DNA from: Anaerolinea thermolimosa
Lineage (GTDB): Bacteria > Chloroflexota > Anaerolineae > Anaerolineales > Anaerolineaceae
Length of the DNA: 64,000 nt
Assembly: GCF_001050195.2 (NCBI RefSeq)
Contig: NZ_DF967965.1
Location: forward strand, 338,844-402,843
Reading direction: 5' to 3'
The position numbers and the translations under genes are program-made. This document shows positions 53,236 to 62,303 of the stretch, one piece after another (position 1 is the first letter of the stretch; each line of letters begins with the position of its first letter). The notes under the pieces are model-generated. The model saw only the letters and a list, made by a program, of their open reading frames with translations, was not told the DNA's origin and made no database searches.

Positions 53236-55110
53236 GTGGACGTGGACTGGTGTATTTTTCATCCCCCTTCATCAGCGGCTGAAGTCCTGGCGGGCAGCCC
53301 TCGGGTCATCGCGGTCGGGTCTACAGAAGAACTGCTTGCCCTTTCCTGCGGTGAAAATGGCAACAGTCTGTACGAGGTGGCGTACGATGTGCCCGGAAAG
53401 GGACGAGTGGTTGAGGCGGTGGTGGCGCGGGTGCGGAACGGAATCTCGGTGAACTATACCGAGCCGTATATGCGCCGGAGAGATCCCGATTGTCTGGTTG
53501 TGGGCGATGCCTTGCCTACCGATAAGGAACGGTTTCGCGATCGGTTCGGGATCGATTTCTCAGTCGTCAGACAGGAAGCCTTTGAATGGCTGAAGTCGCA
53601 AGAGCTGGTGATTTTTGGCTTTCAGGCCGGTCGGCCCGGGGTAGGGCTGGATACCCTGGTCATTGCACCGGCCAACGCAGGGTTCTTCGCGCTGGGCCTT
53701 GCCTATTTGCAGGGAATCTTACCACTGGATCAAATCCAGGCCGGGTTTAACCCCAAAGCGGTCATCTACACTGCGCCGGTGTTTCGTCACACGCACTTTA
53801 ATGGAAAGCAGGTGGTGGTACATAACCGCCTTCCTGATTGTTATGAAATGTTCTCTTTCAATCTCTACCCGGGGCCGAGCGCGAAAAAGGGGGTCTATGG
53901 AATGCTCATCGACCTGGGTGAGAAGGAAAACTGGGTCACGGCGCACTGCTCGACGGTGCAGGTGGTGACCCCTTACGACAATGTGGTGACGATCATGCAT
54001 GAGGGTGCCAGCGGCGGCGGGAAAAGCGAAATGCTTGAACAGGCGCATCGTGAACCTGATGGCCGATTGCGCCTGGGTGAGAATATCATTACCGGCGAAG
54101 TGCGTCATCTGGTCATCCCGCGCACCTGTGATCTTTACCCGGTAACGGATGACATGGCGCTGTGCCACCCATCCATTCAAAATGGGAACGGGAAGTTAAG
54201 TGTGATCGATGCAGAAGATGCCTGGTTCGTGCGTGTGAACCACATCACCAGTTATGGCACTGACCCTTACCTGGAAAAGTTAACCGCTCAGCCAAGCGAG
54301 CCGCTTTTATTCCTTAACATCGATGCGGTACCCAATGGACGGGCGTTGATCTGGGAACATACGATGGATGCACCAGGAAAACCCTGCCCCAATCCGCGGG
54401 TGGTGGTGCCGCGGCGGGTGATCCCGAACATCATCAATGACCCGGTAACGGTGGATGTGCGGAGTTTTGGGGTGCGCACGCCGCCGTGTACCAAAGAACA
54501 ACCCAGCTATGGCATTCTTGGTCTGTTCCATGTGTTACCGCCGGCGCTGGCCTGGCTCTGGCGGCTGGTAGCACCGCGGGGGTTCGATAACCCTAGCATT
54601 ATCGATACGAACGGGTTGAGCAGTGAAGGGGTTGGGTCTTACTGGCCTTTCTCGCCGGGGCGCAGGGTGACTCAGGCCAACCTGCTTCTGGATCAGTTTG
54701 TGCGCTTTAAACGCACGCGTCACATTCTCATCCCCAACCAGTATATCGGGGCATGGAAGGTAGGTTTTATGCCCCAGTGGATTGCGCGTGAATACCTGGC
54801 AAGGCGAGGAAGCGCACGGTTTAAGAGCGATCAGCTTCGCCCGGCGCGTTGTTCGTTACTGGGTTACACTCTTCACCAGCTGCATGTGGAAGGCAGCCTG
54901 ATTGCACGCTGGTTCCTTCAGGTGAACACTCAACCTGAAGTGGGCGATGAAGCGTACGATCAGGGAGCTGAAATTCTGTACGGTTTCTTCCGGTCTCAGC
55001 TCCAGACCTTCCTGGAGGAAGATCTTCATCCACTGGGGCGGCAAATCATCGAGTGTTGTCTGGAGGGGGGGAGCCTGGAAGACTATGAGAAGCTAATCCC
55101 GGTAGAATGA
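53236..55110 (+). CDS. DUF4914-type protein with PEPCK-like P-loop
   Basis: 624 residues from the GTG at 53236, four bases after GGAGGAG; an ATG at 53221 directly follows the terminator T-run and has no ribosome site. I assign it to DUF4914 from memory of the family's length and motifs. Near residue 254-266, IMHEGASGGGKSEM is a Walker-A-like loop resembling the kinase loop of PEP carboxykinase and HPr kinase. Other conserved-looking blocks are GFQAGRPGVGLDTLVIAPANAGFFALGLAYLQG, FRHTHFNGKQ, and HITSYGTDPY. It may be an ATP-dependent kinase or carboxykinase-like enzyme. It is a single-gene unit with its own attenuator and terminator. Confidence 0.65.
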   Translation: MDVDWCIFHPPSSAAEVLAGSPRVIAVGSTEELLALSCGENGNSLYEVAYDVPGKGRVVEAVVARVRNGISVNYTEPYMRRRDPDCLVVGDALPTDKERFRDRFGIDFSVVRQEAFEWLKSQELVIFGFQAGRPGVGLDTLVIAPANAGFFALGLAYLQGILPLDQIQAGFNPKAVIYTAPVFRHTHFNGKQVVVHNRLPDCYEMFSFNLYPGPSAKKGVYGMLIDLGEKENWVTAHCSTVQVVTPYDNVVTIMHEGASGGGKSEMLEQAHREPDGRLRLGENIITGEVRHLVIPRTCDLYPVTDDMALCHPSIQNGNGKLSVIDAEDAWFVRVNHITSYGTDPYLEKLTAQPSEPLLFLNIDAVPNGRALIWEHTMDAPGKPCPNPRVVVPRRVIPNIINDPVTVDVRSFGVRTPPCTKEQPSYGILGLFHVLPPALAWLWRLVAPRGFDNPSIIDTNGLSSEGVGSYWPFSPGRRVTQANLLLDQFVRFKRTRHILIPNQYIGAWKVGFMPQWIAREYLARRGSARFKSDQLRPARCSLLGYTLHQLHVEGSLIARWFLQVNTQPEVGDEAYDQGAEILYGFFRSQLQTFLEEDLHPLGRQIIECCLEGGSLEDYEKLIPVE

Positions 55111-55117
55111 TGCTGAA

Positions 55118-55149
55118 AGCCCGGCTTGATCCTGCCGGGCTTCTTTTTT
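55118..55149 (+). terminator. Terminator after the DUF4914 gene
   Basis: An 8-bp stem AGCCCGGC/GCCGGGCT (55118-55125, 55134-55141) with an 8-base loop is followed by TTCTTTTTTG. Confidence 0.88.
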
Positions 55150-55191
55150 GTCAATTTACGCGTACATGTGAAAGAGGGCCTCTCCGAATTC

Positions 55192-55485
55192 TTAAATGAT
55201 TTCTCTGGCGCGTTCTTTGGCCTGCAGCCAGGCGCGGTAAAGTTCCGGGTGTTCAGGCTGCCCCGGAGGAAGATTCTCAAGCAGGATGGTGACCCAGCGG
55301 AGCATCACCAGATGATGATAGCTGGAGATAACCCCATCCGATGGGAGTTGATTAAGGGCGGTGCGAATCAGTTGAATATCGGTGGAATCTTCGAGCTGGC
55401 AGAATCGGCGAAGCTCTTTACGGGCAATTTCCACACTTGCAGAGTAGAGGTGTTGAAAAGCCGGGCTTGCGTTTGCTCGTCGCAT
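55192..55485 (-). CDS. Hypothetical small protein
   Basis: 97 residues, predicted all-helical and without membrane segments (MRRANASPAFQHLYS, RKELRRFCQLED, LIRTALNQLPSDGVISSYHHLVMLRWVTILLEN). No family recognised. It is convergent with the DUF4914 gene, and its 5' end is next to the tRNA-derived repeats. The frame has consistent codon use, and the terminator at 55118 could serve it too. Probably real, function unknown. Confidence 0.5.
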   Translation of the reverse strand: MRRANASPAFQHLYSASVEIARKELRRFCQLEDSTDIQLIRTALNQLPSDGVISSYHHLVMLRWVTILLENLPPGQPEHPELYRAWLQAKERAREII

Positions 55486-55650
55486 ACTTTCATCATATCA
55501 TTTTCCACGAAGGGGGGGATGCGCCTGGATGTTGCAATTGAATCACAAAATCAGAAAGCGATTGGTTCCCATTCTGACCCGTTCGTGATGATGCACTTTT
55601 CAGAGAATCAGATAGATGGTAACCGGGGAACATTTGAGGAACAGAAAAAA

Positions 55651-55879
55651 CCAGGGGAGGAATTCTGTCTGTGCTCCCACGCGAAGCGCGCAGGGCGGGA
55701 GGAATTCGAATCCTCGTTTTGGCCTTTGTACACCTCGATGGTGTGAGAGGGACAAAAAAATTCCCCCAGGGGAGGAATTCTGTCTGTGCCCCCACGCGAA
55801 GCGCGCAGGGCGGGAGGAATTCGAATCCTCGTTTTGGCCTTTGTACACCTCGATGGTGTGAGAGGGACAAAAAATTCCC
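55651..55879 (-). repeat. Two tandem tRNA-Glu-derived repeats (115 and 114 bp) with inserted micro-hairpins
   Basis: Copies at 55651-55765 and 55766-55879 are nearly identical. On the minus strand each contains the anticodon-loop start CCCTCTCA, the 3' anticodon stem, the T-arm, the acceptor strand TGGGGGCA and the 3' flank of the intact tRNA-Glu next door. The 5' half is lost. Each copy has two insertions relative to the tRNA: about 17 bases in the anticodon loop (CACC-ATCGA-GGTG) and about 19 between T-arm and acceptor strand (CGCG-CTT-CGCG). They cannot encode functional tRNAs. Confidence 0.8.
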
Positions 55880-55900
55880 CCAGGGGAGGAATTCTGTCTG

Positions 55901-55973
55901 TGCCCCCAGAGGAATTCGAATCCTCGTTTTGGCCTTGAGAGGGCCACGTCCTGGGCCGCTAGACGATGGGGGC
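55901..55973 (-). tRNA. tRNA-Glu (anticodon CTC)
   Basis: The minus strand folds into a full cloverleaf: acceptor GCCCCCA/TGGGGGC, D-arm with AGCGGCCCAGGA loop, anticodon stem TGGCC/GGCCA with loop CTCTCAA (anticodon CTC at 34-36), and T-arm GAGGA-TTCGAAT-TCCTC. The discriminator base is A, and no CCA is encoded. It reads GAG codons. The 3' half is repeated twice downstream in degenerate form. Confidence 0.93.
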
Positions 55974-56153
55974 CAGAAGCGGGGTGATTTTACCACAGCG
56001 CCGGGTGGGTGTCAATCAATTTCAGAGAGGCGCGAAGGTGTAGCCGGAGGGAGAGAGATATCCTTTACATTGACTCTCATCGCCAGTAATGCTATCATCC
56101 GTTGATACAAGGACTTATCTTGATCTTTAATAATCGAACAGGAGGAATTATTC

Positions 56154-57248
56154 ATGAGTTCCGATTTTATTGCTCGTTTGGTGGGGATGGTGGCCTTCTC
56201 CATCGTAGGCGTGTACTGGGGAACCTATCTGGGGCGGCTGGCAAACCAGGCTTCTGGCCCATTTCCTTTCTCGGTGGAACAATACGCCTTCACCATTGGT
56301 ATGGTTGGGGCACTGGTTGGACTTATTCTGACGCCATTTTTTACCACGCGGCCCATCAAAGCGCTGCGTCTGCAATTATCGAAGCTTTCGGCAAGATCAT
56401 TATTCGCTTCTCTGGTTGGGTTAACAGTGGGGTTAGTCATCGCCGCATTACTGGCTTTTCCTCTCTCGCTTTTGCCATCTCCGTTGGGCCAGGTGATGCC
56501 TTTCATTGGCGTGGTGCTTTTGGGCTACCTGGGTGTGGCCGTGTTCAATATGCGGCAGGATGATCTGTTCGCCCTTTTACAGGGGTTCTCCCGGCCTGCC
56601 GGGGGCCTGCCTGTTGGCCCGGCTGAGGGAACTTCACCAAACTGGGCGGAGAGCCGCACTATTTTGCTGGACACCAGCGTCATCATTGATGGACGGATTG
56701 CCGATGTTGCCCGGACGGGGTTTCTGCCCGGTTCCTTTTTGATTCCACGATTTGTTCTCAATGAACTGCAATACATCGCTGATTCCTCGGATTCCTTACG
56801 CCGGCAGCGTGGCCGACGTGGCCTGGAGGTGCTGGCTCAGTTGCAGCGTGAACCATCCATCCCGGTGCGCATTTCGGATATCGATGTGGAAGGTGTCCGC
56901 GAAGTGGATGATAAACTGGTGATTCTGGCGCGTCAGCTGCGTTGCCCTATCCTGACCAATGATTACAATCTGAACCGGGTGGCTGAGTTGCAGGGCGTGA
57001 CGATTTTAAACATCAATGAACTGGCCAATGCTGTAAAATCAGTACTGTTGCCCGGGGAGATGCTCAGCGTCCGGGTAATTCAGGAAGGGAAAGAAGCCGG
57101 GCAGGGCGTTGGTTACCTGGAAGATGGAACGATGGTGGTGGTGGAAGGCGGGCGTGGCTTGATTGACCAGGAAGTCAATGTGCTGGTGACCAAAGTGTTA
57201 CAGACAGCGGCTGGTAGAATGATCTTTGCCCGCCCTGAAAAAGATTGA
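56154..57248 (+). CDS. PIN-TRAM membrane protein (YacL-like)
   Basis: 364 residues after AGGAGG. Four transmembrane helices (1 to about 140) precede a PIN nuclease domain at about 165-290 (ILLDTSVIIDGRIADVARTGF, RGLEVL, VDDKLVILARQLRCPILTNDYNLNRVAEL), with the acidic metal-binding Asp residues present. A C-terminal TRAM domain (LLPGEMLSVRVIQEGKEAGQGVGYLEDGTMVVVEGG) suggests RNA binding. This order is that of B. subtilis YacL and its relatives, commonly near cysS and rlmB as here. Probably a membrane-associated ribonuclease; target unknown. Confidence 0.92.
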   Translation: MSSDFIARLVGMVAFSIVGVYWGTYLGRLANQASGPFPFSVEQYAFTIGMVGALVGLILTPFFTTRPIKALRLQLSKLSARSLFASLVGLTVGLVIAALLAFPLSLLPSPLGQVMPFIGVVLLGYLGVAVFNMRQDDLFALLQGFSRPAGGLPVGPAEGTSPNWAESRTILLDTSVIIDGRIADVARTGFLPGSFLIPRFVLNELQYIADSSDSLRRQRGRRGLEVLAQLQREPSIPVRISDIDVEGVREVDDKLVILARQLRCPILTNDYNLNRVAELQGVTILNINELANAVKSVLLPGEMLSVRVIQEGKEAGQGVGYLEDGTMVVVEGGRGLIDQEVNVLVTKVLQTAAGRMIFARPEKD

Positions 57249-57305
57249 TCGCTCAGTTTGAGAGAAAATAGACGGTTGGGTGATGCAAAGCAAGGAGCGT
57301 TGAGA

Positions 57306-58709
57306 ATGGGAATGAAAATTTACAATACTTTGACTCGAAAAAAAGAGGATTTTGAGACCCTCGAACCGGGAAAGGTGCGCATGTATGTATGCGGACCGAC
57401 CGTTTACAACAAGGCGCATGTGGGTCATGCCATGTCGGCGCTGGTTTTTGATATTATCCGACGTTATTTAATGTATCGCGGGTATGATGTAACCTTCGTG
57501 ATGAATTTTACCGATGTGGATGACAAGATCATCCTGCGGGCCAATCAGCTCGGGGTGGATCCTTTCGAACTGGCAGAAGGGTATATTGAGGAATACCGCC
57601 GACAGTTGGAGCAGTTGAATGTGCTTCCGGCAACCTTCAACCCGCGCGCTACACAAACCATTCCTCAAATTATTGCAATGGTGCAGGGATTGATCGAAAA
57701 GGGATACGCCTACCCTGCGAATGGTGATGTGTACTTTCGGGTGAGGCGCGACGAGGATTATGGCAGGCTTTCTGGCCGCCGCGTCGATGAGATGCAATCG
57801 GGTGCGCGGATTGAGATCGGGGAGCATAAGGAAGACCCGCTGGACTTTGCTCTCTGGAAGGCGGCTAAACCTGGCGAGCCCGCATGGGATAGCCCCTGGG
57901 GGCCGGGGCGTCCTGGCTGGCACATTGAATGCTCGGCCATGAACCTGACTCACCTGGGGGAACAGATTGACATTCATGGCGGGGGCAACGATTTGATTTT
58001 CCCGCACCATGAAAATGAAATTGCTCAGACCGAAAGTTTCACCGGAAAACCCTTCGCCCGTTACTGGGTGCACAACGGGATGCTCCAGCTGGGCGGGGAG
58101 AAGATGTCGAAATCTCTGGGAAATCTGGTGACCATTGAAGAATTCCTCCGTGAACACGATGCAGATGTGTTACGGCTGATGGTGCTTAATTCGGGATATC
58201 GAAACCCGCTTACTTTCAATGATGAGGTCATCGAGCAGACGGAACGCACCCTGGAGCGGTTAAAATCAGCTCTGCGGCCGGCGCTGCCTGGTGCAAAGGG
58301 ATTGGACGAGGAAAGCGCCCGCAAACTGACTGCCCAGGCAGAAGAAACTCGTGAGGGATTCATCCGGGCTATGGATGATGATTTCAACAGCGCGGTTGCC
58401 CTGAGCCATCTTTTTGAGCTGGTGCGAGCCATTAACCAGGCCCGTACGGCGGGTGCCATCGATGCCGATTTACAGGTTGCACAGGGCGTTTTACGTGAAC
58501 TGGCCGGGGTGCTCGGCTTACGCCTGCAGGAAAAGACAGAAGAATCGCATGCGGCGGATCCCTTTATTGATCTTCTCGTAGAAGTGCGCACAGAGTTGCG
58601 AAAGCAAAAGCTCTGGGCGCTTTCGGATCTGGTACGCGACCGGTTAGCTGCTCTGGGTGTAATCCTGGAAGACAGCAAAGAAGGCACTACCTGGCGGTAT
58701 CAAAAGTGA
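57306..58709 (+). CDS. cysS: Cysteinyl-tRNA synthetase
   Basis: 467 residues from the ATG at 57306, eight bases after AAGGAG; the frame opens earlier at 57258 without a ribosome site. Class I motifs: [18 protein letters not shown] (zinc Cys and HIGH) and [11 protein letters not shown] (KMSKS). Zinc-site support comes from GWHIECSAM and PHHENEIAQ. It charges tRNA-Cys. The stop overlaps the rlmB GTG (GTGA), so the pair is coupled, following the PIN-TRAM gene by 57 bases. Confidence 0.96.
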   Translation: MGMKIYNTLTRKKEDFETLEPGKVRMYVCGPTVYNKAHVGHAMSALVFDIIRRYLMYRGYDVTFVMNFTDVDDKIILRANQLGVDPFELAEGYIEEYRRQLEQLNVLPATFNPRATQTIPQIIAMVQGLIEKGYAYPANGDVYFRVRRDEDYGRLSGRRVDEMQSGARIEIGEHKEDPLDFALWKAAKPGEPAWDSPWGPGRPGWHIECSAMNLTHLGEQIDIHGGGNDLIFPHHENEIAQTESFTGKPFARYWVHNGMLQLGGEKMSKSLGNLVTIEEFLREHDADVLRLMVLNSGYRNPLTFNDEVIEQTERTLERLKSALRPALPGAKGLDEESARKLTAQAEETREGFIRAMDDDFNSAVALSHLFELVRAINQARTAGAIDADLQVAQGVLRELAGVLGLRLQEKTEESHAADPFIDLLVEVRTELRKQKLWALSDLVRDRLAALGVILEDSKEGTTWRYQK

Positions 58710-59458
58710 AAGAGTGGATTACCGGGAGAAACCCGGTTTTTGAGGTGCTTCGTGCCCGCCGCAGGCAAGCCTTCAGATTGCTGGTGGCGGCTGGAGTTGA
58801 AGAGAAGGGCCGCCTGGAGGAGATCCTTCGCCTGGCAACAGCGCGAAAACTGAGCGTGAACCGTGTGCCGCGCCAGCAACTGGACGCCTTGGGTGAGGGA
58901 CACCAAGGAGTGGCCGTGGAGGTCAGTGGTTACCCGTATGCGGCCATTCAGGATATCCTTAACTTGGCGAAGCAACGGCGAGAAGCGCTCTTTGTATTGG
59001 CGCTGGATCTGATCCAGAACCCGCAAAACCTGGGTACCCTGTTAAGAAGCGCCGAAGCTGTGGGGGTGCACGGGGTGATTTTGCCCCTGGCACGTGCGGC
59101 CGGGGTAACCCCGGCGGTGGTGCATGCTTCAGCAGGGGCCAGCGAACACCTGCTGGTGGCTCAGGCGAACCTGGCCCAGGCCCTTGCTCTGCTTAAGGAG
59201 GAGGCTGATGCCTGGGTCATTGGACTGGAGGGAGGGGCCGGAGCCCGGCCTGTTGAACAGGTGCCTCTGGATGGCCCTCTGGCGCTGGTGGTGGGCAACG
59301 AAGGTGAAGGAATGCGATCGCTGGTGCGTAAAACCTGTGATGCCCTGGTAGCCCTGCCCATGATGGGCAAGATCGAGTCGCTCAATGCGGCTGTGGCCGG
59401 GTCGATTGTCCTGTACCGGGCTCTGGAAGCCCGGCGGAACAGGTCTGGAGGGGCTTAA
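58706..59458 (+). CDS. rlmB: 23S rRNA (guanosine-2'-O-)-methyltransferase RlmB-like (SPOUT/TrmH family)
   Basis: 250 residues starting at a GTG inside the cysS stop. An N-terminal substrate-binding domain ([25 protein letters not shown]) precedes the SPOUT trefoil-knot. The SPOUT motifs are [30 protein letters not shown] and [28 protein letters not shown]. It should methylate G2251-type guanosine of 23S rRNA, though paralogues modify other sites. Position next to cysS and the PIN-TRAM gene matches many bacterial genomes. Confidence 0.92.
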   Translation: MKEWITGRNPVFEVLRARRRQAFRLLVAAGVEEKGRLEEILRLATARKLSVNRVPRQQLDALGEGHQGVAVEVSGYPYAAIQDILNLAKQRREALFVLALDLIQNPQNLGTLLRSAEAVGVHGVILPLARAAGVTPAVVHASAGASEHLLVAQANLAQALALLKEEADAWVIGLEGGAGARPVEQVPLDGPLALVVGNEGEGMRSLVRKTCDALVALPMMGKIESLNAAVAGSIVLYRALEARRNRSGGA

Positions 59459-59492
59459 GGGTGACATTTCTTGTCTGAAGGGGAGGTAAGAA

Positions 59493-60080
59493 TTGAAGGT
59501 CGATTTTCATGTTCATGCCTCAGAACGCTCGGGATGTGCCGTAAGTGGGGAAGAGGAAATGATTCGTGCGGCCCGGGCGGCGGGGTTAGATGCCATTGTG
59601 TTTACCGATCATCACCGGCTGGTTTCACCGATGCGGCTGTCGGAGCTGAATGAGCGCTACGCTCCGTTTCGGATTTACGGCGGGGTTGAAATTACCACCC
59701 GAGAAGGAGAAGACTGCCTGGTATTCGGGGTGCAGGATCCGCTTTTGGAAAGCACCGAGTGGCCTTACTGCGAACTGATGACCTTTGTAAGGGAGCGGGG
59801 TGGTTTTGTGGCGCTGGCTCATCCTTTCCGGTATGCACCGGAAATCAGGGTGGATTTAGAAGCCTGCCCGCCGGATGGTATTGAAGTAAGGTCACGCAAT
59901 ACCCCGCCTGCGCGGGAGGCCGATATTCGAGAAATTGCTCGCAGGTATGGGCTGGTTATGTTATGCAACTCTGATGCCCATAACGTGCAGTCGGTGGGGG
60001 AGTACTTCAATGAAGTCTCTGAGCTTTCGGACGGTGACCGACAGCTGGTAGAGCGTTTGCGAACGTTGAAAAACGGGTGA
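59493..60080 (+). CDS. PHP-domain phosphoesterase
   Basis: 195 residues from a TTG at 59493 with GGGGAGG six bases upstream. PHP metal motifs are VDFHVHASER, FTDHHRL (the second His pair), GVEITT, LAHPFRY and NSDAHN. The compact length matches stand-alone PHP phosphoesterases related to histidinol-phosphatase and RNase AM-like proteins. Metal-dependent hydrolysis of a phosphate ester is expected; substrate unknown. It ends at a strong bidirectional terminator and is probably cotranscribed with rlmB (34-base gap). Confidence 0.87.
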   Translation: MKVDFHVHASERSGCAVSGEEEMIRAARAAGLDAIVFTDHHRLVSPMRLSELNERYAPFRIYGGVEITTREGEDCLVFGVQDPLLESTEWPYCELMTFVRERGGFVALAHPFRYAPEIRVDLEACPPDGIEVRSRNTPPAREADIREIARRYGLVMLCNSDAHNVQSVGEYFNEVSELSDGDRQLVERLRTLKNG

Positions 60081-60101
60081 ATGGATGGAGAATTCTATCC
60101 G

Positions 60102-60136
60102 GGCAGGCTACCGGAGTGTTATCCCGGTAGCCTGCC
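60102..60136. terminator. Bidirectional terminator between PHP and DUF456 genes
   Basis: A 13-bp perfect stem (GGCAGGCTACCGG at 60102-60114 with its complement at 60124-60136) is followed by ATTTTA. It separates convergent genes. Confidence 0.88.
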
Positions 60137-60157
60137 ATTTTAGTAGAGTGGATATAT

Positions 60158-60664
60158 TTATGAGAGGACGAAAGCCCAGAGAATCCACAACCCGATCATC
60201 AGACCGCCCATTCCGGCACGAATGATAACTGCCCAGCCACAGCCCAGTGCCATGCTTTTTGTCGAGTCCAGGGCTTTGCGCCAGTCACGCAGACGGTAGA
60301 ATTCCACCGCAAAGATGCCGGCAAGGGCAAGGATTAAACCGCCGAAAGGGGGCAACAACAAACTTCCTGCCACGCCGAGGATCAGGGCCACGCCAATGGC
60401 CAGCCACGAAGCCCCCTTCTGGCGGGCAGAAGCGCCCATGATGACGTTATCAATCAGGCTTCCGGCGAGCATCAAAAGGGTCATGAGACCCAGAATGATC
60501 CACCCGGCGGTATTAAAACCGGAGAGAATGCCATAAACGACACCGGCCAGCCAGATGATCACCAGACCGGGCAAAATGGGAATGACCAGCCCCAACCACC
60601 CGACCAGCATAACGGCCAGGGTGACGGTGAGCAGGGTGGCTTTGCCCAGAAGGGGAACGTTCAT
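60158..60664 (-). CDS. DUF456-family membrane protein
   Basis: 168 residues with five or six hydrophobic helices. The VGWLGLVIPILPGLVIIWLAGVVYG start and GSLIDNVIMGASARQKGASWLAIGVALILGVAGSLLLPPFGGLILALAGIFAVEF centre are typical of DUF456. Function unknown. It starts 11 bases after the serS stop on the same strand and is probably transcribed with serS under T-box control; that link is inferred. Confidence 0.88.
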   Translation of the reverse strand: MNVPLLGKATLLTVTLAVMLVGWLGLVIPILPGLVIIWLAGVVYGILSGFNTAGWIILGLMTLLMLAGSLIDNVIMGASARQKGASWLAIGVALILGVAGSLLLPPFGGLILALAGIFAVEFYRLRDWRKALDSTKSMALGCGWAVIIRAGMGGLMIGLWILWAFVLS

Positions 60665-60675
60665 CTCAAGGTTTC

Positions 60676-61947
60676 TCAGGGGGTGATGATATCAATTCCA
60701 CCCATCCATGGGCGGAGCACTTCGGGGACGAGGATCGAGCCGTCGGGCTGCTGGTAGTTCTCCAGCACGGCAATGAGGGTACGGGGCAGGCCCAGTCCCG
60801 AACCGTTGAGGGTGTGCACCAGGCGGGTTTTGCCACCTTCTGCCGGGCGATATTTGATATTGGCGCGTCGAGCTTGAAAATCGGTGACGTTGGAGACCGA
60901 GCTGACCTCCAGCCATTCGTTGCAACCGGGTGCCCAGACTTCGATGTCGTAGGTGATGGCGGCATTGAATCCCAGATCACCCGTACAGAGCTGTACCACG
61001 CGGTAGGGCAGACCCAGTTCGGCGCAGGTTTGTTCGGCATCTGCCAGCATCTTCTCCAGCTCGCGGTCCGATTCTTCGGGGCGGCAATAAATATACATCT
61101 CAACCTTGTCAAACTGGTGGCCGCGTTTAATCCCACGCACATCGCGCCCGGCGCTCATCTTCTCGCGGCGGAAGCAGGGGGTGTAGGCTGTGTAGTGAAT
61201 GGGGAGGGCGGCTTCTTCGAGAATTTCATTCATGAAGAGGCCGGTGAGAGGGACTTCGGCGGTGGGAACCATCCAGAAGTCTTCTTCGGCGTCGTGGTAG
61301 AGGTTATCACGGAATTTAGGGAGTTGCCCGGCAGCGAAGAGAGTCTCTTCTTTGACCATAAAGGGCAAATACTGTTCCGTATAACCCTGACGGATGTGCA
61401 AATCGAGCATCCAGGCAATGAGTGCCCGTTGAAGACGAGCGCCAGCCCCACTGAGGACGTAAAAGCGTGAGCCGGTAATCTTCACCCCCTGATCGAAATT
61501 GATGATCCCCAGGCGAGGGCCAAGATCCCAGTGGGGAAGGGGCGTGAAATCAAAGGTTCGGGGTTGCCCTACGGTACGGATGACCACATTCTCGTGTTCG
61601 TCGCGGCCCAGGGGAACCCCGGCTTTAGGTATATTGGGGATCTGAGCAATCTCTGCGGTGAGCGCTTCCTCTACCTGACGCACCTGTTCGTCGAGGGCGG
61701 CGATTTCTTCGCCTACCTGGCGCATGGCCTCGATTTTCGCCTGGCGTTCAGCCGGGTCTTTGCTTCGGCCAATTTCTTTCGAGACGGTGTTTCGTTCGGC
61801 CTTCAGGGTTTCAACGCGGGTGAGCAGGCGCCGTCGTTCGGCATCCAGTTCCAGAACGCGATCTACTACACTGACATCCATCTGACGGCGGGTGAGGGCA
61901 TCGCGTACGACTTCGGGGTTTTCTCGAAACAGATTGATGTCTAACAT
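60676..61947 (-). CDS. serS: Seryl-tRNA synthetase
   Basis: 423 residues from the ATG ending at 61947, seven bases after AAGGAG; the frame is open 40 codons further upstream, but that part is the T-box leader. An N-terminal coiled-coil arm (about 30-105) binds tRNA-Ser. Class II motif 2 is [21 protein letters not shown] and motif 3 is [30 protein letters not shown] and the AYTPCF segment complete the active site. It charges tRNA-Ser and supplies serine for tRNA-Sec as well. Controlled by a T-box riboswitch. Confidence 0.97.
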   Translation of the reverse strand: MLDINLFRENPEVVRDALTRRQMDVSVVDRVLELDAERRRLLTRVETLKAERNTVSKEIGRSKDPAERQAKIEAMRQVGEEIAALDEQVRQVEEALTAEIAQIPNIPKAGVPLGRDEHENVVIRTVGQPRTFDFTPLPHWDLGPRLGIINFDQGVKITGSRFYVLSGAGARLQRALIAWMLDLHIRQGYTEQYLPFMVKEETLFAAGQLPKFRDNLYHDAEEDFWMVPTAEVPLTGLFMNEILEEAALPIHYTAYTPCFRREKMSAGRDVRGIKRGHQFDKVEMYIYCRPEESDRELEKMLADAEQTCAELGLPYRVVQLCTGDLGFNAAITYDIEVWAPGCNEWLEVSSVSNVTDFQARRANIKYRPAEGGKTRLVHTLNGSGLGLPRTLIAVLENYQQPDGSILVPEVLRPWMGGIDIITP

Positions 61948-61973
61948 GGCAGCACTCCTTGTATTGAAAGAAT

Positions 61974-62228
61974 CGCCCCCTCTCCGCGCAGGACGAGGGG
62001 GCGCCCGTGGTGCCACCTGCTTTCGCCACCCCATGGGGGGGCCTCTTCCTGGCGGTAACGGCGCCAACCGTCTCTCTTATGGCCTGGCCGGGCCTCTGCG
62101 AGAGCGACCTGCTCTTTGGAGCAACCGGGGTGGATTTCACCGCCTGAATGTTCGGCTCGCACCAACCGCCGACTCTCTGAAAGGGTGCAGTTACTTGGCC
62201 CCGGGCGGGTCTTTACGGGTTAATTATA
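61974..62228 (-). promoter_or_regulatory. T-box riboswitch of serS, with -10 box
   Basis: Reading the minus strand, a TATAAT (62228-62223) starts a leader of about 260 bases. The stem I top loop region CAGAGAGTCGGCGGTTGGTGCGAGCC (about 62182-62157) has the AG-bulge and GGUG-type loop. A specifier loop with GAAATCCAC (codon UCC, Ser, near 62134-62132) follows. The T-box core GGTGGCACCACG (about 62018-62007) comes next. Last is a 9-bp terminator, GAGGGGGCG with CGCCCCCTC in plus-strand terms (62003-61995 and 61982-61974). Uncharged tRNA-Ser would stabilise the anti-terminator and raise serS expression. Confidence 0.88.
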
Positions 62229-62303
62229 CCAGTACCGCGCGCATCCGGGTTCATTTCATGCGAGGGGAGTTCTGGTTCTTCTTAACCGCAGATCGCACGG
62301 CGG

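Noticed and set aside
55651-55973. CRISPR-like array
   Set aside because: Only two and a half copies of about 114 bp with no unique spacers, and the unit is tRNA-derived.
55493-55996. Several overlapping ORFs (about 80-165 codons) on both strands through the tRNA-Glu region
   Set aside because: They are translations of the tRNA gene and its tandem repeats; the repeated peptide pattern comes from the repeated DNA.
61948-62067. 40-residue N-terminal extension of SerS
   Set aside because: The sequence is the T-box terminator region and the ribosome site lies after it.
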